DNA of 64,000 nt, from NCBI GenBank assembly GCA_963557735.1, contig CAUWEA010000003.1:1-64000 (forward strand), written 5' to 3'. A program made the translations under genes and the position numbers. Below, piece by piece: positions 18,702 to 27,547 of this stretch. The stretch comes from Faecalimonas sp963557735. Lineage in GTDB: Bacteria; Bacillota; Clostridia; Lachnospirales; Lachnospiraceae. Each line of letters starts with the position of its first letter. The first letter of the stretch is position 1. Below the pieces are notes generated by a model. That model saw nothing but the letters and a program-made list of their open reading frames with translations. It had not been told where the DNA came from and ran no database searches.

Positions 18702-19716
18702 CTCTCATTCCGTGTTTAATTCTTCCCGCTTCTATGATCAGGTAATATCCTTTAAATCTGCTTTTCCTCAAAACTCTCAAAATACCACTTTCTCTGCCCG
18801 AAAGTTCATAGATATACCTGCTCTTTTTCTTAAGTTCCTCATCAAACACAATAAACTTTTGCTTTATCTCATTGTTCCTTGGGGGAAAACTCAGGAAAAT
18901 CGTAATCTGATCTCCAACCATCTGTGCAATTCTTTTTCCTATATATTCTGTTTTTTCTGTGTCCCCGACTTTTCCCCGGTAAGCTTCCAGAAAATCAGTT
19001 AAATGCATGATCACATCGATATGATTCTGCATGTGTTTCTGATATCCTCTCATACTGACACTCTGTGTCGCCTGTGCCAGTCGGTACATATAGACAAAAA
19101 GTTCAAAATATTCTACCGTATGTACATATGGAACTGGAAATAATATATATTCTACATCAACATAAAAGCAATGCTCATCCAACTGTATTTTGTTTTCTTT
19201 CAGAAGTTTTGTTTTGATTGTCAGAGAATGCATTCCCATTTGCACTCTACGGGCTATTTCTTCAAATTTCTGCTCGCCTTCCCGCCTTAGCGCCGGATAC
19301 CTTTTAGGGGTAAGTTCACCGGTATTATCATTCACTTCATAATAATCTGTAACAACATAATCAGAATTACAATTTTTTAGTTTTTCTACTAATTTTACAA
19401 AATCTTCTGTATTTACCCAGTCATCTCCGTCTACCACTTTAAAATACTTACCGGAAGCCTCCTGAATCCCTCTGTTGATCGTTGACCCATGACCTCCATT
19501 TTCTTTTGAAATTAACCGTATGCTGTTTGGAAACTTTGTCTGGTATTCCATAGCAATTTTTGCAGTTTCATCCTGCGACCCATCGTCGACAATAAGCACT
19601 TCAATTCTTTCGATGACTCTTTCATCCAAAAATGATTCTATCGTCTGACGCAGATATTTTTCTACATTATAGGATGGGACAACTATCGTCAATAACTTTG
19701 TCATTTTCTCCTCCAT
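18694..19716 (-). CDS. GT2 family glycosyltransferase
   Basis: A 340-residue GT-A glycosyltransferase: TIVVPSYNVEKYLRQTI at the N-terminus, VDDGSQDET near residue 43 and the DGDDW metal-binding Asp box near 95. No membrane segment is evident, so it acts at the inner membrane surface. Two in-frame ATGs have ribosome sites (19716 behind AAGGG, 19704 behind GGAGG); the former is listed. It follows another GT2 gene by 3 nt. Donor and acceptor cannot be inferred. Confidence 0.85.
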   Translation of the reverse strand: MEEKMTKLLTIVVPSYNVEKYLRQTIESFLDERVIERIEVLIVDDGSQDETAKIAMEYQTKFPNSIRLISKENGGHGSTINRGIQEASGKYFKVVDGDDWVNTEDFVKLVEKLKNCNSDYVVTDYYEVNDNTGELTPKRYPALRREGEQKFEEIARRVQMGMHSLTIKTKLLKENKIQLDEHCFYVDVEYILFPVPYVHTVEYFELFVYMYRLAQATQSVSMRGYQKHMQNHIDVIMHLTDFLEAYRGKVGDTEKTEYIGKRIAQMVGDQITIFLSFPPRNNEIKQKFIVFDEELKKKSRYIYELSGRESGILRVLRKSRFKGYYLIIEAGRIKHGMRDD

Positions 19717-19719
19717 GAT

Positions 19720-20727
19720 CTACCCTTTCTTAATTGTATCCACTGTCTTTCTTATTTTTGATAATACATTCATTGCATTATAATACTTTCTTTTCATTAA
19801 CCAGAGGAAAAGCTTGTCTTTCTTTGAAAAATATTTTTTAATATATACATTTTCCATCATTTCTGGAAAATGTTTCTCTACATAATCTTTAAACTTTTCT
19901 AAATATAAACTATTTTTATCTGCGAGAATGATCTCTTTTGAAGAAAAAAAATACAGATTCTCAAATGCAAGATATTCCAGTTCCTTTTCATACGTTTCTC
20001 TCTGATGGCATTCCTCAAAATATCTCAGGATATCTTCAAAAACAAATGTTTTATCTTGAAAATTCTTTTCAAAATTTTTACTATGCATAATTGATCCATT
20101 CCTGAGTATATAATAATATAATGGAGCACTGTCCAGATAAATCATCCGCTCTGCCTGCAAAAACAGTTTTGGAGTGGTCCCTAAATCCTCATAATATCTT
20201 CCTTCAGGATAAACCATGCCCGTTTTTAAAAACAGCTCTCTGCGATATAACTTATTACATGCTGATGGAGTAATGAGAAGCGCCTCCGGTTGCTCACGCA
20301 ATGAAAAGATTTCATTTTTTCTCAGCTTAAACCCTTTCAGATCCTCTCTCCCGGTTTCTTCTTCCACAGAAAGATAATCAAAAATTACGATATCCGCATT
20401 TTCATCTTCTGCCAATTTAACTGTTTTTTCTGCCAGTTCTGCATCAACATAGTCATCCGAATCAATAAAAAGCAAATATTTTCCGGAAGCTCTTGCAATT
20501 CCGGCATTTCTTGCAGCGCCAAGACCTCTGTTTTTCTGATGTAAAACAATAATCCGACCATCCTTTTTGGCATACTGATCACAGATTTCTCCGCATCGAT
20601 CCGGTGATCCGTCATCAACAAGAATAATTTCCAGATCCTTATATGTCTGATTCAGAATACTGTGTATACACTTTTCCAAATATTTTTCCACATTGTATAT
20701 AGGTATAATAATACTCACTACTGGCAT
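19720..20727 (-). CDS. GT2 family glycosyltransferase
   Basis: A 335-residue GT-A transferase starting MPVVSIIIPIYNVEKYLEKC, with LVDDGSPDR near 38 and FIDSDDY near 90. The ATG at 20727 is preceded by AAAGGAG at proper distance; an upstream GTG sits too close to that site. The C-terminal third is Lys/Tyr/Phe-rich and resembles capsule GT2 enzymes. No membrane helix is seen. One of four GT2 genes in the operon. Confidence 0.87.
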   Translation of the reverse strand: MPVVSIIIPIYNVEKYLEKCIHSILNQTYKDLEIILVDDGSPDRCGEICDQYAKKDGRIIVLHQKNRGLGAARNAGIARASGKYLLFIDSDDYVDAELAEKTVKLAEDENADIVIFDYLSVEEETGREDLKGFKLRKNEIFSLREQPEALLITPSACNKLYRRELFLKTGMVYPEGRYYEDLGTTPKLFLQAERMIYLDSAPLYYYILRNGSIMHSKNFEKNFQDKTFVFEDILRYFEECHQRETYEKELEYLAFENLYFFSSKEIILADKNSLYLEKFKDYVEKHFPEMMENVYIKKYFSKKDKLFLWLMKRKYYNAMNVLSKIRKTVDTIKKG

Positions 20728-20767
20728 AATATACACTCCTTTATCTTCTTCTCACGGGCTTTTCATC

Positions 20768-21868
20768 CTATATAATTCTCCCCAGCTGTTCTTTCATTGA
20801 ATGCAAATCATAGTTCTCCACTGCCTGCAGAAATTTAATTTCGCCCCTTTTTTGTTCTGCCGCCTTTATAATAGCTTCCGCCCATACCCGTGGACTTTCC
20901 TTCAGAGAGATAAACTGACATCCATCTGATATAACCACCTCTTTTGGAACACAGTCACTCAGTATACATGGAAGCCCAGAACACTGCGCCTCTATTCCTA
21001 CCATTCCTAAACCTTCAAAATTTGACGGCAGTACGAATACATCCATCCCCTGAAAAAAACGGTTAATGTCCTTTCTTCTTCCCAAAAAGATAACGGAATC
21101 TTCAATCCCTTCTTCTTTCGACATTTCTTTAATTTTTTCAAATAAAATCCCATCTCCCGCAAGCATCAATTTTGCATTCTGTTTTTTCTTTAAAACTTCT
21201 TTAAATACTTTTATTAAAAATTTATGATTTTTTTGATAACAAAAATTTCCGGCATGTCCAACTACAACCGCATCGGTTAATCCCAGGTTTTTTCGTACTT
21301 CTTCACGAATTTCTTTCTCATAACGAAATTTCTCCTGGTCAATTGCATTATAAATCACTTCAAACCTCTTAGAGTTTACAATTCTTTCAGGGAACATCCA
21401 TAAGCCTGCTTTTTGGGAACATCCATAAAAGTGTGTTCCTGTTTGAAATAAAAAACATCTGCACAAATAATGTAATAAATTAAAGCAATATCTCTTGACT
21501 GGACTTTCACAGTCATTTCCACTGGAATGGCTGTGCAAAAGTCTCTTCTTAACCTTTTCTTTCTTAGCTGCAATTGCAGCCACGCAGTCAATTGCAGTTG
21601 ATATATTCAAGTATACTACCTCATATTGTTCTTCCTTTATGAGTTTCCTCACCTGATGATATTGTCTGACGGGATGTTTCAAATTCGAAATCTCAAATAT
21701 TCTGGATCCATAACCGGAAAGAATATTCTGAAGTTCAGGATCTATTTTATTCGTCAGGAAATCAATTTGAATACTGTCACTCGAAACACTCCTTAAAAAG
21801 TATAATAAATACTGATCAATCCCCCCTGACTTTCCATCCATAAAAAAGCCTACCAATACTTTTTTCAT
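20768..21868 (-). CDS. GT4 family glycosyltransferase
   Basis: A 366-residue GT-B glycosyltransferase of the GT4 type: N-terminal GKSGGIDQYLLYFL, then GHAGNFCYQKNHKFLI and LAGDGILFEKI, and the acidic signature FEGLGMVGIEAQCSGLP. It retains the E-x7-E-like arrangement of the family. The start overlaps the stop of the polymerase gene as TGATG. Probably adds one sugar to the lipid-linked repeat unit. Confidence 0.88.
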   Translation of the reverse strand: MKKVLVGFFMDGKSGGIDQYLLYFLRSVSSDSIQIDFLTNKIDPELQNILSGYGSRIFEISNLKHPVRQYHQVRKLIKEEQYEVVYLNISTAIDCVAAIAAKKEKVKKRLLHSHSSGNDCESPVKRYCFNLLHYLCRCFLFQTGTHFYGCSQKAGLWMFPERIVNSKRFEVIYNAIDQEKFRYEKEIREEVRKNLGLTDAVVVGHAGNFCYQKNHKFLIKVFKEVLKKKQNAKLMLAGDGILFEKIKEMSKEEGIEDSVIFLGRRKDINRFFQGMDVFVLPSNFEGLGMVGIEAQCSGLPCILSDCVPKEVVISDGCQFISLKESPRVWAEAIIKAAEQKRGEIKFLQAVENYDLHSMKEQLGRII

Positions 21869-23319
21869 CAGTTCTCCTTTCTTGTTCTATATGCGTAATG
21901 CATCAGATATCCACTGAATGTCCATAAGACAAAACTTCCCGGAGAATTTGTATAGGTCCCCTCCAATAAAAAGAACATCGACACAACAACCGCCCCAATA
22001 CACGCCAGAATAAAAATCATATCACAATACTCCGGTGTCTCAGCCTGTAATATTGGTTTCCAGATATACTTGATAATCCTTAAGCCGATCATAATCAAAA
22101 TTACAAAACCGATTATTCCCTGATACACTAGTGTGTTCAAAAATGCATTATGGAGACTCACATAATCACCTTGGGGATTATTTACCACATAAGTATCCGG
22201 CAGCGTCTCTTTCGTATATGGTATGAATGTTGTATACCCAGTCCCATAAACAGGTGCTGTTTTCCATACCTCAAGACCACTTTCCCATATGGCAAATCTT
22301 CCGCTGCTTACATCTTTTTCTATACTCTGTTGTCTCACACTTTTCTCTTTATTTTGCTTTTTTACATTTTTCCCCGTATTCTGCTCTGCTTTGTTTTGTT
22401 TTTCAGGGCTCTTTGTTTTTATATCTTCTTTTTCTTTCGGAATTATTTCTGCAAATATCGGACTTAATTTCTGATTATATTGTGTTTTTACTACATATAT
22501 ACTTCCAGCCAACGCTATTCCCAAAACTAAACATGCTATTGCAGAGACTCCTGCACGCACTGTTTTCCTCTTGGAAAATCCTTTGCGGACGCAAATCATA
22601 AAAATACAAAATCCACCGCTGCATAAAAGTGCAATTTCCCCCGTTCTTGAGTCTGTAAAAACAAGAAATAAAAAGTTCACACCTGCACATAAAATGTATA
22701 CTATTTTCATCAGTACATGTTTAGCCCGCACCAAAAAGAGAATAGATAACAATAGTACCACAACAGTAAAAACTGCTGCATAGTTAGGGTCTGTATATAC
22801 TCCCCACAATCTTCCCCATACAAATCCGGAAATCATTCTTTCCCCTTCTTTTGTATCCCATATAATAGTACTTTTTGTGATCAGCATTCCCAGACTGACT
22901 ACGGAACAGATACATGCATACACAATCATTATATTAGCTATAATGGCAAACTCCTTTTTATACTGGGAATGATCTCTTTCTATGTCACAGAGATACAGTC
23001 CAAAAAATTGTAGTCCCGTCCAGATAATCCATTTCAGATCTCCCATTATACCATATTTTCGATTCATTATAGCTGAAAACAGCATACTGCCGCAGAATAA
23101 CAGCATCAAAATTATACATGGTATTTTTTTGTATCTTTTAAACTGAATCATCCTGCATAAAATCAGGATACCGCCCGTCAGCAATGCCAGTTTTACTAAA
23201 ACAGACTGCATCGGGGAACTGTATATGTAACTGTTAAATGTTCCTAAAACCAGGAATAAATAGCTGATTTTAAAAAACAACTCTATCACTTTCATATAAT
23301 TTTGTTTAATCTTACTCAT
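21868..23319 (-). CDS. Wzy-type O-antigen polymerase/ligase family protein
   Basis: A 483-residue multispanning protein of the O-antigen ligase/polymerase superfamily. The usual extracytoplasmic catalytic loop is present: SSGRFAIWESGLEVW, then PVYGTGY, and HNAFLNTLVYQG with its conserved His. Before this loop lies an unusual ~45-residue Lys/Glu/Gln-rich low-complexity stretch (around residues 300-345). Together with the flippase it would polymerise the repeat unit. A second, larger protein of the same superfamily is encoded at 31347-33155. Confidence 0.85.
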   Translation of the reverse strand: MSKIKQNYMKVIELFFKISYLFLVLGTFNSYIYSSPMQSVLVKLALLTGGILILCRMIQFKRYKKIPCIILMLLFCGSMLFSAIMNRKYGIMGDLKWIIWTGLQFFGLYLCDIERDHSQYKKEFAIIANIMIVYACICSVVSLGMLITKSTIIWDTKEGERMISGFVWGRLWGVYTDPNYAAVFTVVVLLLSILFLVRAKHVLMKIVYILCAGVNFLFLVFTDSRTGEIALLCSGGFCIFMICVRKGFSKRKTVRAGVSAIACLVLGIALAGSIYVVKTQYNQKLSPIFAEIIPKEKEDIKTKSPEKQNKAEQNTGKNVKKQNKEKSVRQQSIEKDVSSGRFAIWESGLEVWKTAPVYGTGYTTFIPYTKETLPDTYVVNNPQGDYVSLHNAFLNTLVYQGIIGFVILIMIGLRIIKYIWKPILQAETPEYCDMIFILACIGAVVVSMFFLLEGTYTNSPGSFVLWTFSGYLMHYAYRTRKEN

Positions 23320-23323
23320 TCTC

Positions 23324-24391
23324 TTATCTCTCCGATCGCAACTTCGAATACGCCATTGGATTTTTACTTTTTATAGTATAGATAATCCGTCCAAGTGCCG
23401 TACAAGCCATTACATTTTTTCTTCTAAGTACAAATAATAAGATTTGAAGCGCTCTTCCATCTTTTGCTCTTCCATATGGTATCAATTTTTGAAATAATTC
23501 ACTTTTAAACACTTCCCTGCACCATTGCCTTCTGTCTCTTCCATTCATACCTGATTTTACATCACAATTTCTTTGCAGCGCAGAAAAGATATATCTTCCA
23601 TACAGACTCCCAAGAATGCTCTTTACCTGGTCTGTACACATGTTCCAATATTGATATTGCTCAAATAAAAGTTGAATCCGCTTCTTGTGCAGAACATAAT
23701 AATCTGCCACAAATTTATTTGTCAGACTGTTGTCGAGCCTTTTCTGATAATGATACGCAGGAATCGCAAGCATGTTTATGCTGTCAATGTCCATACAATA
23801 TTTGATATTAAAAAGAATATCTTCGATTAATTTTACATTTTCATAATGCAGATTTAGGCTCCTAAGATAATCAAGCTGATACATTTTATTCCATGCATAT
23901 CCATACAAGGTTGCCTGCTCTAAATGAATAATCTCCCGACGCAGTTCACTTTTCTTATCACACAAAACTTCTTCCGGTATTATTTCATGACTATAGCTAA
24001 ACTGTCCATTCTCATCAAAATACTCTTCCACAAGCCCAAATACTACAAGCTTTGCCTTATTTTTTTTCAACGACTCATAAACCTTTTGCAGCAATTCTTT
24101 CTCTACATAATCATCTGGATCCATAAACCATATATACTGTCCTGATGCTTCTCTTTCTCCTGTGTTTCTTGCTGCGCTCAGACCCTGATTCTTTTGATGA
24201 TGAATCAGCCTGATCCGTTCATCTGTCTCTGCCAGTTCCTGGGCTTTTATGGAGCTGCTATCTTCCGTGCAATCATTTACAATAATTAGTTCCCATTCTG
24301 TGAACGTCTGACTTTGTACACTTTCTATTGCCCGCTCAATATATTTTTCCACATTATATACAGGCATTACAATACTAAAAAATGGTCTCAT
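23324..24391 (-). CDS. GT2 family glycosyltransferase
   Basis: A 355-residue GT-A transferase: FSIVMPVYNVEKYIERAI, VNDCTEDSS near 38 and WFMDPDDYVEK near 90, matching capsule GT2 enzymes. It lies 4 nt from the polymerase gene and 3 nt from the upstream GT4 gene. The basic C-terminal end may favour membrane contact. Specificity is not readable. Confidence 0.87.
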   Translation of the reverse strand: MRPFFSIVMPVYNVEKYIERAIESVQSQTFTEWELIIVNDCTEDSSSIKAQELAETDERIRLIHHQKNQGLSAARNTGEREASGQYIWFMDPDDYVEKELLQKVYESLKKNKAKLVVFGLVEEYFDENGQFSYSHEIIPEEVLCDKKSELRREIIHLEQATLYGYAWNKMYQLDYLRSLNLHYENVKLIEDILFNIKYCMDIDSINMLAIPAYHYQKRLDNSLTNKFVADYYVLHKKRIQLLFEQYQYWNMCTDQVKSILGSLYGRYIFSALQRNCDVKSGMNGRDRRQWCREVFKSELFQKLIPYGRAKDGRALQILLFVLRRKNVMACTALGRIIYTIKSKNPMAYSKLRSER

Positions 24392-24393
24392 AT

Positions 24394-25614
24394 TTATTTC
24401 TCCGTCAGTTCTCTGATTAACTCTACAATCTTCTTATATGACTCCGGTCTGTCAAACTGTGACTCTGCAACTTCCCTCGCCTTTTTCCCCATCGCTTCCC
24501 GCAGTTCTTTACTCTCGTACAGTTTCTCGATCGCATCTGCCAGAATTTCCTCATCTTCCGGCATAATATTGATTCCAAATCCATCTGTTTCTACTTTCTT
24601 TCGGAATTCCGGACTCATGCAGGTATTGATCATCGGATGCCCGGAAGCAAGGTAATCGCCAATTTTTGTTACGATACTCTGTGGTGCTTTCTTTACAAAC
24701 GAATTAACAACGATATCTGATTTCGCAAGGTATGCTGCCATTTTCTCATACGGAACATAACCGACAAACTCTACATTCTCACAGTGATTTTCCCGTGCCA
24801 GTTGTTCCATCTCCTCTTTCAGAGGTCCCCCTCCGAGAATTTTAATCTTAATGTCCAGTTTTCTTCTCCGGATCAATTCTTCCCCTGTAAGAACAAGTGT
24901 CCGAATATCATAGCTTGTCCCGATTGTTCCGGCATAAGTGACCCAAAACTCCTCATCTTCTTTCTCGATTTCCGGAGAATATTTTTTTACTCCGGCATCA
25001 AATTCCCTGATTTCGTTTCCAACATATACCGTCACTTTTGGCACATCCAGTTTTTGGTTTTTTAATGGACGGTCTCTGTATTCATCCGAAGTCCCAACAA
25101 TACCGGAAACAAGAGAATATACTTTTTCTGCATCTCTCTGAAGCGGGTAAAATATCACATTACTGATAACCGGAATATCCATCACCATACGCATCGCCTC
25201 AGGCCACAGATCATTTACATCCGGTACAAACGGAATTCCTTTTTTCTTCGCGTATTTTGCAGCGGCAAGCGCTACATCATTTGGAGGAATTTCACAATAA
25301 ATCAAATCATAGTCGCCTTCCTTTTCCAACAATACTGTCAGGTTTTTCGCAGCTACTTTATGACTATGTACTCTTCTAAGATCAATATTCTTCTTATATC
25401 CCGGCTCATAAATAAATTTCAAATTAAATTTATACTTTGTTTTCTGCACTTCCGAAATATTTCTCTGCGCTTTCTCCCAATGCTGAAATGTTGTTGTGAT
25501 CAAATCCACATCATATCCTGCATCCACAAGAAATTCCGACAAAAATTTAAACCTTGTATATCCTTTTTCGTTATCTAACTTAACTCCCATTGTAATTACT
25601 GCGATTTTTTTCAT
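24394..25614 (-). CDS. GT4 family glycosyltransferase (WbuB/PglA-like)
   Basis: A 406-residue GT-B enzyme: KKIAVITMGVKLDN start, the CEIPPNDVALAAAKYAKKKGIPFV segment, GTIGTSYDIRTL, and the C-terminal signature region with SQSIVTKIGDYLASGHP. Its position directly behind the phosphoglycosyl transferase gene suggests it adds the second sugar of the repeat. The ATG at 25614 follows TTGGAGC; the TTG at 25629 overlaps that site and is less likely. Confidence 0.87.
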   Translation of the reverse strand: MKKIAVITMGVKLDNEKGYTRFKFLSEFLVDAGYDVDLITTTFQHWEKAQRNISEVQKTKYKFNLKFIYEPGYKKNIDLRRVHSHKVAAKNLTVLLEKEGDYDLIYCEIPPNDVALAAAKYAKKKGIPFVPDVNDLWPEAMRMVMDIPVISNVIFYPLQRDAEKVYSLVSGIVGTSDEYRDRPLKNQKLDVPKVTVYVGNEIREFDAGVKKYSPEIEKEDEEFWVTYAGTIGTSYDIRTLVLTGEELIRRRKLDIKIKILGGGPLKEEMEQLARENHCENVEFVGYVPYEKMAAYLAKSDIVVNSFVKKAPQSIVTKIGDYLASGHPMINTCMSPEFRKKVETDGFGINIMPEDEEILADAIEKLYESKELREAMGKKAREVAESQFDRPESYKKIVELIRELTEK

Positions 25615-25634
25615 GATTTTATGCTCCAATAACT

Positions 25635-26333
25635 TTATTTTACTACTGCTAATGCTGTCCGTAACATGATTTTCAGGTCACTTATAAAACCGAATGCCCT
25701 GATATATTCAAGATTATACTTCATCTTCTCCGGAAGAATTTTATTCATATAAATCTCATCCACATCTGTCATACCTTTTTGCAGATAAGACTCTATCATA
25801 TCATCTTCATCCTTATATACAATACTTGTACTTGAAGTAATTCCTGCCGGAAGAAGAAGTGTTGCTTTCATTTCATCGGTATAACAATCTACATATTTTT
25901 GTACTTCTGGTCTTGTCCCAACAAATGTCATGTCTCCCGTCAAAATATTAAACAGCTGCGGGATCTCATCCAGACGTAATTTTCTTAGCTTCTTTCCCAC
26001 TCTTGTAATCCTGCTGTCTCCCTTTTCTGTGACAAGAGGTCCTTTTTTGTCTGCACCGGTAATCATTGTCCGAAATTTAAAAATCCGGTACTTCCGCCCA
26101 TATTGCGTTATTCTTTCCTGCCGGTAAAATACCGGTCCTTTACTGTCCAGCTTGATCCAGCAGGCAATCAAAAACATCACCGGTGATAACAAAATAATAA
26201 AAATAAGAACAAGAAACACATCTGCCATGCGTTTTACACGCAAAGCAGATTTCTTCTTGTTCAAAATTTCATAATATTCTCTTACCGAATCGTTTCTCAT
26301 ATCTTCTGGTAGTTCTGACCATTTTCTTAACAT
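25635..26333 (-). CDS. Initiating phosphoglycosyl transferase (PglC/WcaJ-type bacterial sugar transferase)
   Basis: A 232-residue protein with one hydrophobic membrane segment (about 37-60) followed by the conserved cytosolic catalytic domain: GPVFYRQERI, RIFKFRTM, LRKLRLDEIPQLFNIL with the Asp-Glu pair, and MTFVGTRPEV. It transfers a sugar-1-phosphate from a UDP-sugar to undecaprenyl phosphate and so begins the repeat unit. The gene overlaps the aminotransferase gene by 7 nt. The likely substrate is therefore the UDP-4-amino(-acetyl) trideoxy sugar made by the two upstream enzymes. Confidence 0.92.
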   Translation of the reverse strand: MLRKWSELPEDMRNDSVREYYEILNKKKSALRVKRMADVFLVLIFIILLSPVMFLIACWIKLDSKGPVFYRQERITQYGRKYRIFKFRTMITGADKKGPLVTEKGDSRITRVGKKLRKLRLDEIPQLFNILTGDMTFVGTRPEVQKYVDCYTDEMKATLLLPAGITSSTSIVYKDEDDMIESYLQKGMTDVDEIYMNKILPEKMKYNLEYIRAFGFISDLKIMLRTALAVVK

Positions 26334-27538
26334 AATCCATGTTCCCTCAATAGCTTCTGAAAAGTATCTATTACGTATTCCTGCTGTTCATCTGTAAGAC
26401 ATGTATGAAGTGGAAGTGTAATTTCATTTTCATACACTTTATAGGCATTCGGAAAATCCTCGATAGCAAATCCCATATTTTTATAAGCAGTCAATAACGG
26501 TAACGGCTTATAATGGACATTGACGGCAATGCCTGCTTCTGCCATTTCCTGAATGATCTGATTACATTCTTCTCTCTTTTTACCATTCAGTCTTACAAGG
26601 TACAGGTGTCCGTTTGATCTGTTTCCCTCACTGAAATGCTTCAACACCTGTACCTGATACGGTTCTAATGCTCTGTCATATCTCTCAATCAGTTGTTTCC
26701 TTCTCTCCAGAAGTTTCCCATACCGATTTAGCTGTACCAGACCGATTGCCGCCATAATATCTGTCATATTCGCTTTGTAATATGGCGCAACAATGTCATA
26801 CTCCCATCCGCCTGCTTTCATTTTTGCCAGAGCGTCCTTCGACTGTCCATGCAAAGTAAGAAGCATATACTGTTGATAGATTTCGTCATCTTCTATCCCC
26901 TTTAGGCTTTTCCATGTAACCGCCCCGCCTTCAGCTGTTGTAAGATTCTTAACGGCATGAAATGAAAAACATGTAATATCTGCAATCTGTCCGCATTTTT
27001 CCCCATTGCGCTCCGAACCAAAAGCATGTGCTGCATCAGCCATAATCAGAATTCTTCCCAGCGCTTTCTGCTTACTTGTTTTCGCACAATACAGATGTTT
27101 CTTTTCCTCCACGATTTCAAATAATTCTTTATAATAAGGATAAATAATTCCTGCAAGATCTATCGTAATGATCGCCTTTGTTTTCTCTGTAATTGCTTCT
27201 TTTACCTTTTGTGGATCCATGTTGATCGAATCTGGAAGTGTATCTACCAGAACCGGGGTTGCTCCCGTATGGCATATTACACTGCATGTAGCAGTAAATG
27301 TATATGCAGAAGTAATCACTTCATCCCCTGGTCCTATCCCCATAACTCTCAGCGCCATTTCCATGCAGGCTGTTGCCGAGTTAAGGCAAACCGCACGGGT
27401 TGTCTGACACATCTGTGCGATTTCCTTTTCAAACTGTTTTGTCTTTGGTCCGGTTGTGATCCAGCCGCTTCTCAGTGTATCCGCAACAGCGGCAATTTCT
27501 TCTTCTGTAATATCTGGCGGTGAAAATTCTACTCTCAT
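26327..27538 (-). CDS. DegT/DnrJ/EryC1 aminotransferase (PglE/PseC/WcfR-like)
   Basis: A 403-residue PLP aminotransferase of the sugar type: GWITTGPKTKQFE, NSATACMEMALRVMG, and the PLP lysine K197 in SFHAVKNLTTAEGGAV. Such enzymes aminate C4 of UDP-4-keto-6-deoxy-N-acetylhexosamine. It is bracketed by the dehydratase that would make this substrate and the transferase that would use the product. No PglD-like acetyltransferase is adjacent, so the amine may remain free. The mid-region (KTSKQKALGR, about 153-162) carries an insertion compared with compact homologues. Confidence 0.9.
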   Translation of the reverse strand: MRVEFSPPDITEEEIAAVADTLRSGWITTGPKTKQFEKEIAQMCQTTRAVCLNSATACMEMALRVMGIGPGDEVITSAYTFTATCSVICHTGATPVLVDTLPDSINMDPQKVKEAITEKTKAIITIDLAGIIYPYYKELFEIVEEKKHLYCAKTSKQKALGRILIMADAAHAFGSERNGEKCGQIADITCFSFHAVKNLTTAEGGAVTWKSLKGIEDDEIYQQYMLLTLHGQSKDALAKMKAGGWEYDIVAPYYKANMTDIMAAIGLVQLNRYGKLLERRKQLIERYDRALEPYQVQVLKHFSEGNRSNGHLYLVRLNGKKREECNQIIQEMAEAGIAVNVHYKPLPLLTAYKNMGFAIEDFPNAYKVYENEITLPLHTCLTDEQQEYVIDTFQKLLREHGLC

Positions 27539-27547
27539 AACTTCTCC

